A stretch of DNA of 64,000 nt from Siphonodentalium dalli. Taxonomy: Eukaryota > Mollusca > Scaphopoda > Gadilida > Siphonodentaliidae. The first letter of the stretch is position 1, and each line of letters opens with the position of its first letter. Positions 21,720-33,659 of this stretch are shown here, in pieces. The stretch lies in contig CP136063.1 in NCBI GenBank assembly GCA_032622095.1, positions 34,384,106 to 34,448,105 of the forward strand, in the 5' to 3' direction. Position numbers and translations under genes: made by a program. Below the pieces are notes generated by a model. The model was not told where the DNA came from. It saw only the letters and a list, made by a program, of their open reading frames with translations, and searched no databases.

Positions 21720-24396
21720 CAAGTAAACTGCTAGTATGGTTATACAGTATTAAACTACATATACATTGTATATTGTAAACTATTTTACTTTTGATAGTTG
21801 CGAATCGGCCATAATCAAAATGACTATTACTGTCGTTTTGCATGCAAACACACGAGAAGCCTAGAACATATATATGATAATGAATGGTTCATGCAGACAC
21901 TAGATATTTTTCTCAAATAGTTCGATATATATCCAGACACTGCGACATGTATATTCAGAAAGAATAACGGTACATTTTCTTAACATAATCAGGTTACCAT
22001 ATCAGCATATTTCAACTCCGTGGTATACCCACCAGCATCGTAGCAAATCAACAAGACTACTTAAATTCGGGATATCTCACTGACGTACATGTGCATGTAC
22101 GCATCGACATTAACATTTGAGTTTGTTTATGTGTCTATATTATATTTTACTGTTTAACTTAGGTTTTGTGCGCCCATATGGTATTATAGAAATATATCAC
22201 AAGATTACATAAAACAAAAGGTTCCTCCATATACGTTGTAGGCGGCATATGAATTATTTTAATAAACGCCATGCTGTCTCCAAATTTATGCGAATGTCAC
22301 GCAGCGCGGACATAAGTAGTTTGCATGCAGGAGTTACTGTTCCTTTAGATATATAAAATAAAAGTTAATCCCACTTATCCCACAATATTACGAGGCAATT
22401 TCACAATTATATTATTTATATGCCGTTCCTTTAGAATACTCTCATTATCCTCATCTCCACCATTGAACCATGCCGTAATCCGTATGTCTGTCAGTATTTT
22501 TATTTTCGGAAACGGCCGAATTAAATTATTTTCCAGCCACATCGATGAATCCAAGATCATCCTTCTTGATTCGCCATTTCGACTGCAGATTTTAACGAAG
22601 AGTATGTGTCGTACTTTGTCATCAATTTAGAGCACTTCAATACAAATCTGCGGAACTATTCACGCATGATTGTGGTTGTTTTGTTTGTATGACGACAACA
22701 GCATGAATAATACGGATACCAATGTCCTGGTGGGATAGATTCTGCAGGTATCGATCATACGCGATGCCAATAAATATTTTTTTTAAATCACAAATTTACG
22801 ATTTGAGATAGACGGGATCAGTTGTGACTGTGTACGTACATGTACATATGTGGATTTTAATATCAGCAAACTATATATAGGGACTATAAAATTCCATAGC
22901 AATATACTGACCTATTAATTTTAAACCCAGAGTGTTTGCCGCCATCCATGGCGTACCACCCCGACGGTGTATACAAACACAGCCATATATAGAAGGGAAT
23001 CATAATTCCTATTAACCGCCAGGGCAAATATATAGCGCACACTATGGGCTGAGACACTTTGATATATCTGCCGCCGCCCCTAAGGCACGCCATCGGATTA
23101 TATTAGTTCTGGATGGGGCTAACACGCGCCGGCAGGCGATCTCACTGCTCAATATAGATATTCCCTCCTGTTTGGCTTTTGTAGTAAGTCGCCAAATGTA
23201 TGCGTGACACAATGTGATACATACATAATTTACCCCAGTTATTTTAATTTATCAGACGGTCACCATATCACCAAGTTACAACAACAATATTTCTTCAATC
23301 CGATAATGCATCTTAAAAAGCACTTAATCGGATAATGCATCTTTAAAAGCACTTAACATTAATAATGATTAGCGCACCACATATAAATGTACATTCATGG
23401 CACCGACAAACAAGATTTCATGTTCAACACTATGAAAGCGTACTGAAAACATAAAATTCGTAATTATGGTGATCAATCACGCATATAATCCATCGATATA
23501 CTCAACATCTGGTTATGCATGCATTGCATAAAATCATTGGTTATGACCAATGACAAATAGAGTGCGTCGCCCCCTGCCATGGATGCGATCAACCAGCATC
23601 GGGTACCTTACACCGTTGCAGGGACGTGGCAACATTATCTACACTGAAAATATTGTTGACTTAACTGTTTGCTCAACAATTTGACTCCTAAATCTTTTTG
23701 CTAAATATGACGTATACCGCCTCCCCTGGCCTGGTCTCCATTAGCCACTTTCCTCCATTATGGAGAGCAAATATATTTTTTTTTGAACATTCAGGGGCGA
23801 GTAATTCGCTTACAAAATTTGCATGGCATCGTTATCGGGGTGACATGTAACCATGCCATGTAAATTTGGTCGCGTTCGGAGATAATTCAATTTTGACGAC
23901 ATTGGTCACTGCACCTGGTGTGCAACCATAAGTGGTAATACGGTGCACCATCTTTGATTTCTTTCAAGCTACAATATGACTTACATGTGGAACAACACTT
24001 TTCGCACCTATTCAATTTGAAGCCAAGTAGTTTGCATATAAAGGACGAAATGGTTGAATTACGAGATACAAAACATTTGAGTTTATGTCAACCAATTTGA
24101 TCAGAATTATTTGGTGTCTAACAATGGTTTTGGTATATCGACACCATTGCAAATCAATGTACATGTATATAGATGCGTGGATAAGTAGATGTTAAAGCGT
24201 ATCGTAGCCATTTAACAATATAGAACGAAATCGCGGTTCATTTGACAGGTCATATATAATTGAATAGATGTATATTGTGTGTGTATGTAAATGGGGAAAA
24301 AAACATTACTGCTATTGTATTGTGTTTATTTCAGGCAAGATATGCCCATATATAGTCATAATCCAACATATAATTACACATTTTCTATATACTATA
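21720..24396. other. Unique stretch without recognised genes
   Basis: AT-rich with scattered short direct repeats (AATCCGATAATGCATCTTAA and its near copy at 23,297-23,345). Open frames on the minus strand at 22,375-22,560 and 22,884-23,093 show no family features. I see no supported exon. Confidence 0.4.
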
Positions 24397-24400
24397 TATA

Positions 24401-25715
24401 GTCCGGGAGCTAATAGGGATACCCTTGCACCCCCCCCTGGGACTTAACTTCACCCCACTCATTTTGTTCCTAATTATGTCCTTCAACTTTTAAGCGATGT
24501 TAACAAGAAAAAAAAGTGGCCGTGTAGACTCCAGACAAGATGGCGTCCATCATGGCCGCCGTTTTTCAGCCCAGACCCCAAGTCAGTTTTATGCAAATTA
24601 TAGCGGGAAAATCTTGTAAAATGTATACAAATGTATATATTTTCGTGAAGCTGAGACATAATGACACATTTTTGAGCCAAAATTGAAACTCACCATCCAA
24701 GATGGCCGCCAAAATGGCCACCGGAAGTTGAAAATATAACATTTTTTCACAAATATCTTCTAGATCAATTCATTCTGTTTGGAACTGGTTGTGTAATGCA
24801 ACTTTATTTTGTGTTTTGTATATTAACTGATCATTGGAGCAACGAAATTTGCAATTATTGGGGTCCTAACCCCTTCCGATCCCTCAAAATTTCGATTTTA
24901 CAGAATGCGGTATAACATTTCACAAAAAATCACAATTGGGATTCTAGTCATATTTCAACAAGAAATGAACAGAACTGTGTAATGTAAGTGAGGCATATCA
25001 TTAACTATTAATATTCCAAATCACTGGAACCAAAATTCTTACTTTGGCTCAAAATGGCTGCCAATATGGCCGCCAAAATATGGAAAATGGTAAATATTAC
25101 ACCAGCGTGTCCTGCAATCGCTTACAAGTTGTGGTTGATGTATACAATTGGCTAATCTGTATTCTATACATTGCATACTAACATGTCTAATGCACCATGG
25201 ATCAATTTTACTATTGTCACCACTGACATCACCAGAAATATGGGATTTTTCTCTCACAAACTTGACAAAAATATTGACAAAAATTCACTTTTCAGGGTTC
25301 GACCATTTGTTCAAGTAAACTGCAACTATCTTTGGTATCAAAGGTGTTTATTGTTTTGGTCTATCTTACGTGTGTCACACTGTGATGTTTAAAGACTGAA
25401 ATGCTCAAGATGGCTTCCAAAATGGCAACCAAATTTGTAAAAAGTTAAAAGTTAACATATCCCGAACATTATTCTCTGCGTTATCCGAAAAAGATAGCAA
25501 ATTGTGACTCACTTGGTTATTTTACGTATTAGTTAATTAACTGACAAATACGTTCTATTATATTTGTTCCAGTTCCGTATGGGGCATGACAAATTCATTT
25601 TAAAGTTGCAGTATGGAATTTTGCGGAGAACCTCTTTTGTGATTCTGGCGATATTATTGAAAGGAAATGAGCAGACCTTTGAGACGGAACTGAGATTAAT
25701 ATGTTTACCTGGATT
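24401..25715 (+). repeat. Foldback left arm
   Basis: Pairs with 27,880-29,230. It contains repeated CAAGATGGCCGCCAAAATGG-type words (near 24,537, 24,700, 25,050 and 25,408) that resemble the YY1-type core AAGATGGC, in both arms. Confidence 0.88.
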
Positions 25716-26160
25716 GACTCTATGGTCATGTGTATGGCGAATATGTATACATGTAGCGGCTGTATGGTCCATGGTGAGGTGAATATGTATACAATGAGTG
25801 ACTGTATGATCGTGAATGTAGTGAATATGTATACATAGAGTGACTTTTTGTCATGCGTCGGGTGTAGGTGTATACCTGGTGTTCATGCATGGTAACTCGT
25901 GGCTGTGTCGTCATTTGTGGTATGTACAGGTATAACCAAGTATAGCTGCATGATCAGGTGTACGTGTATAAAGTGGGTTACTATGTTGTCATTTGTGTGG
26001 TGTTTATGTACATATGGAGTGACTTGGGTAATGGGGGGGGGGTTATATCTTGGTGGTAATGGGTGGGTTGTATCTTGGGTGGCTATCGATTTCTACAATA
26101 ACTCAAGGGTATGTTAATCAATAAAGAGGTCATGTCAGAGAGTTCTCCATCTTGATGATG
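25716..26160. repeat. Minisatellite, inverted portion
   Basis: About ten degenerate ~41 bp units of the form GTGAATATGTATACANNGAG TGACTNTNTGGTCATG, the reverse complement of the array at 26.18-27.87 kb. One unit is disrupted by a G10 run at 26,033. Confidence 0.8.
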
Positions 26161-26179
26161 TTTATGTAGATGGGGGTGT

Positions 26180-27870
26180 TAAGTGTGGAAAGCGATAGCC
26201 ACCCATAAGCACACAGTCATTACATATATATATATAACACCACAGACATAACAATATAGTGACCCACTGTATACATGTACACCTGATCCATGACCACGGA
26301 TGACCATACAGCCATGCGTCACAATGCAGGCACACCGGGTATACTCCTAAACATGACCCATAACCATATAGTCACTCCATGTATACCCATTCATCTCACC
26401 ATTGGCCATAAGGTCACCCCCTCTATACCTATTCTCCAAACGCATGGTCAAATAGACAATCAATATCTACATCAACACCACAACAATGGCCATAAAGTCA
26501 TTCCGGTATACATATGCACCTCACCAATGGCCATATAGCCGCTCGCTTCACACTCATACCCTCACCCATGTCACCTGGTATACTCCTTAATCTGACCTAT
26601 GACCATATAGTCACCCCGTGTGTACCTATTCAAAACATTCATACATGATCATGGTCAATCCTTGTATACATATTCGCCTCAACATTGGCCATGTCACTCC
26701 TTGTATCCCTATTTGTCACACCATGGCCGAATAGACCCCCTCCATGTCACTATAGTCACTCCATGTATGCATGTGCACCTCATCCATGGCCATATAGCCA
26801 CTCGCTGTATACTCATATCCCTCGCAGATGACAATAAAACAACACATGTTATACTGGTATAACCTACACATGACCATACCGCTACGAGTTACCCAACAGG
26901 AGCACCAGGTATACTCATACGCCTGACACATGACCATTTAGCCACCCCTGTATAGATGTTCATCACATGTGTGACCATACAGTCACTACTGTCTTGCTTA
27001 CCTACATGTTCTCATCTCACTATTAACCATACAGTCACTACTTGTATACCTATTTGACACACATAGTCATATAACCACTCGATATACATATGCAGCTCAC
27101 CCTAGACTATAGATTTACTCCAGGTATACATGTAAACCTCACAAATGGCCATTCAGCCCTTCCAGATATACAAAAAAACCCGCACCCACGACCACTCAAA
27201 CACTCCATACTTGCATATACACCTCACACATGACAATTCAGCAATTCACTGCATAATCATACACGCCATCCATGATAATACAGCTAAGCATTATACACCC
27301 ACAAATGATAATACATCCACGAGATATATAAATATACATCCCACCATTACCACACGGACACTCCCTATATAACCACACCCTCGGTAATGTCCACCCAGCT
27401 TACTCCAGGTATTCATATTCAATCATGACCGTACAGTTATTCCATGTATACCTGTACACATTACCCGTAACCATAAAATCACTCCCTATTTATCCACACA
27501 CCCCATCCATGATCATACACATGCACATACCTCCCAGGACCTTACAGTCACTCCATATATACATAAGCAACACATAGATGACCATGTAGCTATATCCATA
27601 CACCACACCAATGACCATACAGGTACACCGGTTGCACCGTACTGCATATACACAAGCATACACCATAGAGTCACTCCATGCATACCGATTGACCTCACAC
27701 CTTACCATGACCTTTCCCTGTATACCTAGATGCATCTTACCATGGACAACCCACTAATAACCATATAGTCACTCATTGTATACCTACTCACATCAGTCAT
27801 GACATACAATAACTCCATGTATACCTATTCACCTCACATATGATCATAGAGTAACTCCCTGACTGTGATA
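26180..27870. repeat. ~41 bp minisatellite, main portion
   Basis: Roughly forty degenerate units built on CCATATAGTCACTCCATGTA followed by TACCTATTCACCTCACCCATG-like sequence. Spacing between CCATA words is mostly 40-44 bp or its multiples. Open frames crossing it are rich in His, Thr and Ile and change frame from unit to unit; they are by-products of the repeat. Confidence 0.85.
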
Positions 27871-27879
27871 TTGGCATCC

Positions 27880-29230
27880 ACACTGTATCATGTTGACATT
27901 TTATTTATCATAATGGACCAGAATAGCCAAAGATTATGATCCATCTCAGTTCTGTATCAAAGTTCTGCCCATTTCCTTTCAATAAATGTGGCAAAAATTA
28001 CAAAAGAGGTTCTCAGCAAAATTGCATACTTTAAAATGAATTTGTCATACTCCAAAAGGAACTGAGACAACCAGAATAGAACATGTAGTTGTCAGTTAAT
28101 TAAATAACATGTATAATAACCAAGTGAGTCACAATATGCTACCTTTTCGGATAATGCAGAGCATGTTCGGGATATATGTAAAAAATTAACATTCTACAAA
28201 TTTGATTGCCATTTTAGAAGCCATCTTGAGCAATTAAGTCTATAAACACTGTAGTGTGATACATTTAAAATAGACCAAAACAATAAACACCTTTCAATCC
28301 AACGATAGTTATATTTTACCTGAAAAAATAGTCCAAACCTGAAAAGTGAATTTTGCCCATATTTATGTCAAGTTTTTGAGAGAAAAGTCCAATATTTTTG
28401 ACGATGTCGGGGGTGACAATAGTAACAATTAACCATGGTGCATCAGACATGTTAGTATTCAATGTATAGAATGCAGAATAGCAAATTGTATACATCAACC
28501 ACAACTTGTAAGCGATTGCAGGACACGCTGGTGTAATATTTACCATTTTCCATATGTTGGCGGCCATATTGGCAGCCATTTTGAGCCAAAGTAAGAATTT
28601 TGGTTCCAGTGATTTGGAATATTAATAGTTAATGATATGCCTCACTTACATTACAAAGTTCTGTTCATTTCTTGTTGAAATATGACTAGAATCCCAATTG
28701 TGATTTTTTGTGAAATTTTATACCGCATTCTGTAAAATCGAAATTTTGAGGGATTGGAAGGGGTTAGGACCCCAATAATTGCATATTTCGTTGCTCCAAT
28801 GATCAGTTAATATACAAAACACAAAATAAAGTTGCATTACTCAACCAATTCCAAACAGCATGAATTGATCTAGAAGACATTTGTGAAACAATGTTATATT
28901 TTCAACTTCCGGTGGCCATTTTGGCGGCCATCTTGGATGGTGAGTTTAAATTTTGGCTCAAAAATGTGTCATTATGTCTCAGCTTCACGAAAATATATAC
29001 ATTTGTATACATTTTACAAGATTTTCCCGCTATAATTTGCATAAACTGACTTAGGGTCTGGGCTGAAAAACGGCGGCCATGATGGACGCCATTTTGTCTG
29101 GAGTCTACACGGCCACTTTTTTTTCTTGTTAACATTGCTTAAAAGTTGAAGGACATAATAAGGAACAAAATGAGTGGGGTGAAGTTAAGTCCCAGGGGGG
29201 GTGCAAGGGTACCCCTATTAGCTCCCGGAC
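27880..29230 (-). repeat. Foldback right arm
   Basis: Inverse of the left arm, for example AAGTCCCAGGGGGGGTGCAA facing TTGCACCCCCCCCTGGGACT. Differences are single substitutions and small indels spread along the arm. Confidence 0.88.
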
Positions 29231-29234
29231 TAAT

Positions 29235-29760
29235 AGGTATGATTTCTTTACATAAGTTAAAGATACGAGCGGCGTTGGTGGTGGGTATGCTGTTAAAATA
29301 ATCACATCCGTCAAAAACCGCCATAAACAGAAGGATTAGTAAAATATAGAGCCTTTGTTCTTATGTCAATCAAAATATGGCATAAACAGTATGTGATTGT
29401 CATTTCCCCTTTTGTTATGTAAACGAAAGCAAACACGTTACGTTTCCTGGCTTTTGTTTATGTCCGGATATGGTAAACACAAAGAGCGTTATTTGTTAAG
29501 GTTTTCCCGATATGGAAATAATAAAGAGCGTTTATATCATTTGTGTGTGTTAACCAATATAATTGCACTGTGTTATATAAACAGAAGCACAACTTCTGTA
29601 ACACGAGCAGTCTCTTGTTTACGTGCAACATCGTACGTCTTGACGACAATATACTATCTACGCGCTGATTATGTTTGGCATACGAGCGGAACTGAATATA
29701 TTTTTGTGTTCCTTCTGTTAATGGCGATTTGGACAAATACAATTTACCGTGTCAAATGAC
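29235..29760. other. Unique stretch with paired AAGAGCGTT words
   Basis: Two related ~40 bp segments at 29,457-29,500 and 29,503-29,545 carry GGATATGG or GATATGG followed by AAAnnnCAAAGAGCGTT or AATAAAGAGCGTT. A low-quality open frame at 29,397-29,759 has no family features. Confidence 0.45.
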
Positions 29761-29762
29761 AC

Positions 29763-30095
29763 GATAAGTTGTCCATAGAAAGCGCGTCGAATGACACCGT
29801 AAACGTGTCATGCGACACAGCTAACATGTCGCCCAATCGTGTCAGGTGACACACTAAACGCGTCACAGAGTTTGTCCATAGAAAGCGCGTCAGGCGTGTA
29901 AAACGACACGTTTGGGCGACACGGCTCCATGTCTTGTGACACAGCAAACGTGTCATGCGACACATCTGATGTGTCGCCCAATCGTGTCAGTTGACACATT
30001 AAACGCGTCACAGAGTTTGTCCATAGAAATCGCGTCAGGCGTGTAAAGTGACACGTTTGGGGTGACACAGGTCCATGTCATCTGACACATTTGGT
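29763..30095. repeat. Cluster of GTGTCANNTGACAC palindromes (cluster 1)
   Basis: A ~144 bp tandem unit (TTGTCCATAGAAAGCGCGTC at 29,769, 29,872 and 30,016) packed with 14 bp palindromes: 29,805, 29,839, 29,896, 29,930, 29,950, 29,984, 30,041 and 30,076, all variants of GTGTC(A)NN(T)GACAC. Single GCGACAC and CGTGTCA half-sites fill the gaps. Open frames rich in Cys, Asp and Thr on the minus strand are by-products. Confidence 0.88.
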
Positions 30096-31980
30096 GCGTC
30101 GAAGAATGGATGGGGAACCCAGCTGGGTGGTGGTGGGGTGGGGGTGATGGCTGGGTACCCAGAATGTTTCATCAATGGTTTTCAGTACAATGCAATAAGT
30201 TTCTATCTAAATTATTTTATTCTGAATAAGAATTCAACTTTAAACATAACAACATGGTATATATAGGCACTGCGATTTATATACATGTAGATAAATAGAG
30301 AGGATTCACTTGATTGAAGTGGTGTAGTAAAATAATTCATTGCGCTCAAGTTTTTTACCTAATAATTCATTTGAGGCAAGGACTATTTTGTAAAACACTT
30401 AAGTGCAATGTATTATTTCACGCCAGTAGTTTAATCATGTCAATTCACAATGAAATTATCGTTTATAAAATTATCGTTTATAATCACAAGAGAAATTATA
30501 TAAACATTAATACAAATGTGTAACCAGTAACTACTCGTCAGTGAGTATTCAGTTATCAAAGGGTTAAGGTATTTTTAGTTCGACTGAACGGGGAATACTC
30601 TTGGCTTTGAATGGCTATTAAAGAGTGGTGCATCTTCTATGGTAGCCCATATTGGTTATGGGACATCATTCAGAGAATATAAATTTTCCATTTGAATCAG
30701 ATAATCCATAGCAGTGACAAAACAGAAGTATAGTACATGTACATGTATGCTCAATTCACCATGCGAACAGTCATTGCATCCTGCCTCTCGCTACATCGTC
30801 CATGTCATCTTTTGGATCGTTGTTCTGAATACTCTGGGTAATGTTCATGAATAGCATCACAGTACTGTGTTTGTTGGTGAGCTGAAAAGGAGACCATTTA
30901 AAGACATATTATGAACTTGCTCAGGAACCTGCAACTAATAGGTTAGTACTCGCTATGCCGAATGTGGGAATGTAGCATTCTACTAACATCGCCGAAAATC
31001 TCAAAGAAATGAACCATAATACTACATACATGTCTGTATCACCGTCTGAACTACGCTTCATTGTAAATTTTAACATCTCAGTTTGGGACGCAACAATCTG
31101 TAACAAACTAACGCAAATGATTTTGGGACCTGTTACATGTATGGGCATCCAAACTCCAGGTGCCCAAAAAAAAAAGTTGGAAAGAAAAACAAATACTCAA
31201 ATAATTTGTTTTTTTAACCATTACTACTTAAAATCAAACACAACTGACACTAAATCATCAAATAAAGCATTAAATTGTCACTGTATGGCATTATAGGTAC
31301 ATATTTCCAGGGGGAGGTCACCCCTCTCATACCTTCCCCCAACTTAGGGCTGTGGCCTTCGGATATAACTTTGGCATATAAAACAGGTGTCCCCAAATAA
31401 TTATTGGAAACTACACTGCTCACATTCAATTATGCGATTTAATAGCTTGTGAAGTTATGTCATGTGAATAAATCATAAAATATCATTTACATCTAAATAG
31501 TTTATATATCTTCTCAATAAACATGTGAGATTTGTGATAGTAAACTCAGAAATTTGTGCTGATTGTTTACCATGTGTGGGGCTTGGTATCTTTTACTGTG
31601 TACATGCAAATCACAGTTTACAATAACAAAATGGGACAACATTGAATGAAATAAATGCAGCCCTCTTAATTCAGAGGGATGTACGGTAGATGTTGGGGGC
31701 ATGGTATTATATACATGTATTACAAATATACACATAGAATATGTTAATGTTATCCATAGTATGTTAACATGAAAGTGTCAATGAGACTGTAGCAGGGTTT
31801 CCGAGCGGCAGGGGATCCCTTTTTGGGTCCCAATCCCCCAGCCATTTTTCCCCTTCTGTCATACCACAGGACATACAGGTATTCCATACCGGTATGTACA
31901 GTATACAAGTATGAAGATCTTTACTTCTCACTTTTGTTGGCACAGTACTAAGAAATTTAAATAATTGACAACTTTATTTT
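30096..31980. other. Unique stretch upstream of a candidate exon
   Basis: G-rich GGTGGTGGGGTGGGGGTG lies at 30,125. Several short open frames (for example 30,921-31,148 minus and 31,009-31,296 plus, which overlap) have protein-like composition but no recognised family. 31,800-31,855 holds a C/G-rich inverted segment (GGGGATCC ... GGGTCCC). Nothing here is called as a gene. Confidence 0.35.
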
Positions 31981-31988
31981 ATTTCTAG

Positions 31989-32157
31989 CGAGAACACACA
32001 CTCGGACCGATCTAACACAACTGAGGAAGTGATCAAACCCGACATCGCTAGAACACTTGCTTTGGAGTCCGCTGGTTACGTTGCTACGGTTAGGTTAAGA
32101 AAAATGACCGCCGATAATTTAATCATGTTATATTTCGAACTTTCGGCAGAGTCTTAA
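31989..32157 (+). CDS. Candidate terminal coding exon
   Basis: A pyrimidine-rich acceptor (TTTATTTTATTTCTAG, ending 31,988) is followed by one base completing a split codon and 55 open codons to TAA at 32,155-32,157. The peptide starts ENTHSDRSNTTEEVIKPDIA and ends TADNLIMLYFELSAES. The segment VRLRKMTADNLIMLYFE resembles the start of RRM-like domains in PARP10/PARP14-type proteins, where an (L)xxLYFE motif is common; this is a faint similarity from memory and the protein stops just after it. GC content is higher than in flanking DNA. Upstream exons were not found within ~2 kb. Confidence 0.4.
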
Positions 32158-32232
32158 ACAGCGGTGATTTAACTTCAACGGGAGTGTTTCCGTATACAGC
32201 AATTCATTTTTATCTAATATATTTTCCATGTT

Positions 32233-32400
32233 TTAAAGGTACTCAATCCGATCAGAGGGTCCCCATCGCAACAGATTCCAACAACAACAATCCGATCAGA
32301 GGGTCCTATATTACTATTTCTTTGGCTTTGGTGGTAAAAAATATTTGATTCGAGTCGAGGAACCCATCAAACAAAGCTCAGAGTTATTAGATATTGATTT
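32233..32400. mobile_element. Composite ends of the TTAA MITE family
   Basis: TTAA-AGGTACTCAATCCGATCAGA is followed by CCCCATCGCAACAGATTCCA (subfamily 1, as at 10,205), then a second start AATCCGATCAGAGGGTCC with TTTCTTTGGCTTTGG and GATTCGAGTCGAGG (subfamily 2, as at 15,796). One end appears to have inserted into or recombined with another. No matching right end is nearby. Confidence 0.6.
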
Positions 32401-32730
32401 TTGAAATTTGTTTCATTGGGAAGGTTTACACCAAATTCTCACAGAATATATGCACAGACTGCATCGATACAATCTGGTTCTGTTTTTTGTGTCCACTTTG
32501 ACATGTTTTTACCAAAATATTTGAAGCGGCACTTGAGTCGTTTTTTTGGTTGATTTATACTAGCTAAAAGTTTTTAAATAAGTACCGGTATGTTAATCGT
32601 GCATATCGTGTGAGCTTCCAATTGTTAAAAAATATGAGGCTAAGAACACGAATAAGGCTGCACAAAATGTGCCCTCCCTTCTTAATGTAAACAAAAATTT
32701 AATAAACACAAATGCGATTTTAGCTTTCAT

Positions 32731-33659
32731 TAGCTCAACTTACTTTGTAAGTCTGAGCTATTGCCATGGGGTGGCGTCTGTCATGCGTGTGTATGTGTGT
32801 CCATCAACAATTTCCTTGAGCGCGGGCAACAGTTCGTACCTTTGGTCTGATCTTTATGAAATTTGTGATGAATGTTGACTTTGACATGTAGATGGGAACG
32901 AGTCATTTTGGGGTCAGTCGGCCCATCTTGGATTTCATAATTAAATCCATTGGCGCGCTGTTTGTCTGATCATCATGAAATTTGTCATGGATGTTAATAT
33001 TGACATGTAGATGGGAACGAGTCATTTTGGAGTCATTCGGCCAAAAAACATTGGCCAGCAGCCATCTTGGATTTTACTCTTTGCATGACTAAATCCTTTG
33101 GCGCTGGCTACATGTCGTAGCTTTTATCAGATCATTATGAGATTTGTAATGGCTGTTAACAATGACATGTAGATGGGAACGAGTCCTTTTGGGGTCATTC
33201 GGCCAAAAGACATGGCCGCCAGCAGCCATCTTTGATTTTACTTTTTACATGACTGAATCATTTGACACGGGCTACAAGTCGTATCTTTGGTCCGATTGTA
33301 ATGAGATTTGTTATGGATGTTAACAATTACATGTATATGGGAAACCTGTTATTTTGAGGACATTCGGCCAAAAAACATAGCCGCCAGCAGTGATCTTGTA
33401 TTTTACTCTTTACATGACTAAATCCTTTCACATAGGCTACAGGTCGTATCTTTTGTCGGATCATCATGAAATTTGTGATTGATGTTAACAATGACATGTA
33501 AATGGGAACGAGTCTTTTTGTGATCATCAGCAAAAACAATGGCTGCCAGCGGCCACCATGGATTTTACTCTTTGCATAACTAGGCCTTTCAACTTTCCAC
33601 ATTCCTAATCACTCCATTGACTGTAACACATGAAATTGTTCCCTTTCCAAGTTGAGCTA
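32731..33659. mobile_element. ~0.93 kb element with TAGCTCAACTT termini
   Basis: Starts TAGCTCAACTTACTTTGTAA and ends CCAAGTTGAGCTA; the 11 bp TIR may include a TA target. After a unique head (GAGCTATTGCCATGGGGTGG, GCGTCTGTCATGCGTGTG) the body has about five tandem ~120-165 bp units with GACATGTAGATGGGAACGAG at 32,884, 33,004, 33,164, 33,324 and 33,492. Each carries ATGGCCGCCAGCAGCCATCT-like sequence. No protein is encoded. A fragment of the same family lies at 216-430. Similar elements with this head are, to my memory, common in molluscan genomes. Confidence 0.75.

Larger units (their letters stand above)
24399..29232. mobile_element. 4.83 kb foldback element with ~1.3 kb inverted arms
   Basis: The termini are GTCCGGGAGCTAATAGGGAT (24,401) and its inverse ending GCTCCCGGAC at 29,230, each flanked by TA (24,399-24,400; 29,231-29,232). 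The arms (24,401-25,715 and 27,880-29,230) are inverted copies that can be followed almost base for base. The middle is minisatellite DNA, also inverted: ~0.45 kb in one orientation next to the left arm and ~1.7 kb in the other next to the right arm. No transposase or other protein frame is credible, so mobilisation would need a factor in trans. It resembles foldback-type DNA transposons in architecture; superfamily assignment from the TA alone is weak. Confidence 0.88.

Noticed and set aside
26290-27735. His/Thr/Ile-rich open frames
   Set aside because: They lie on the ~41 bp minisatellite of the foldback core and change register between units.
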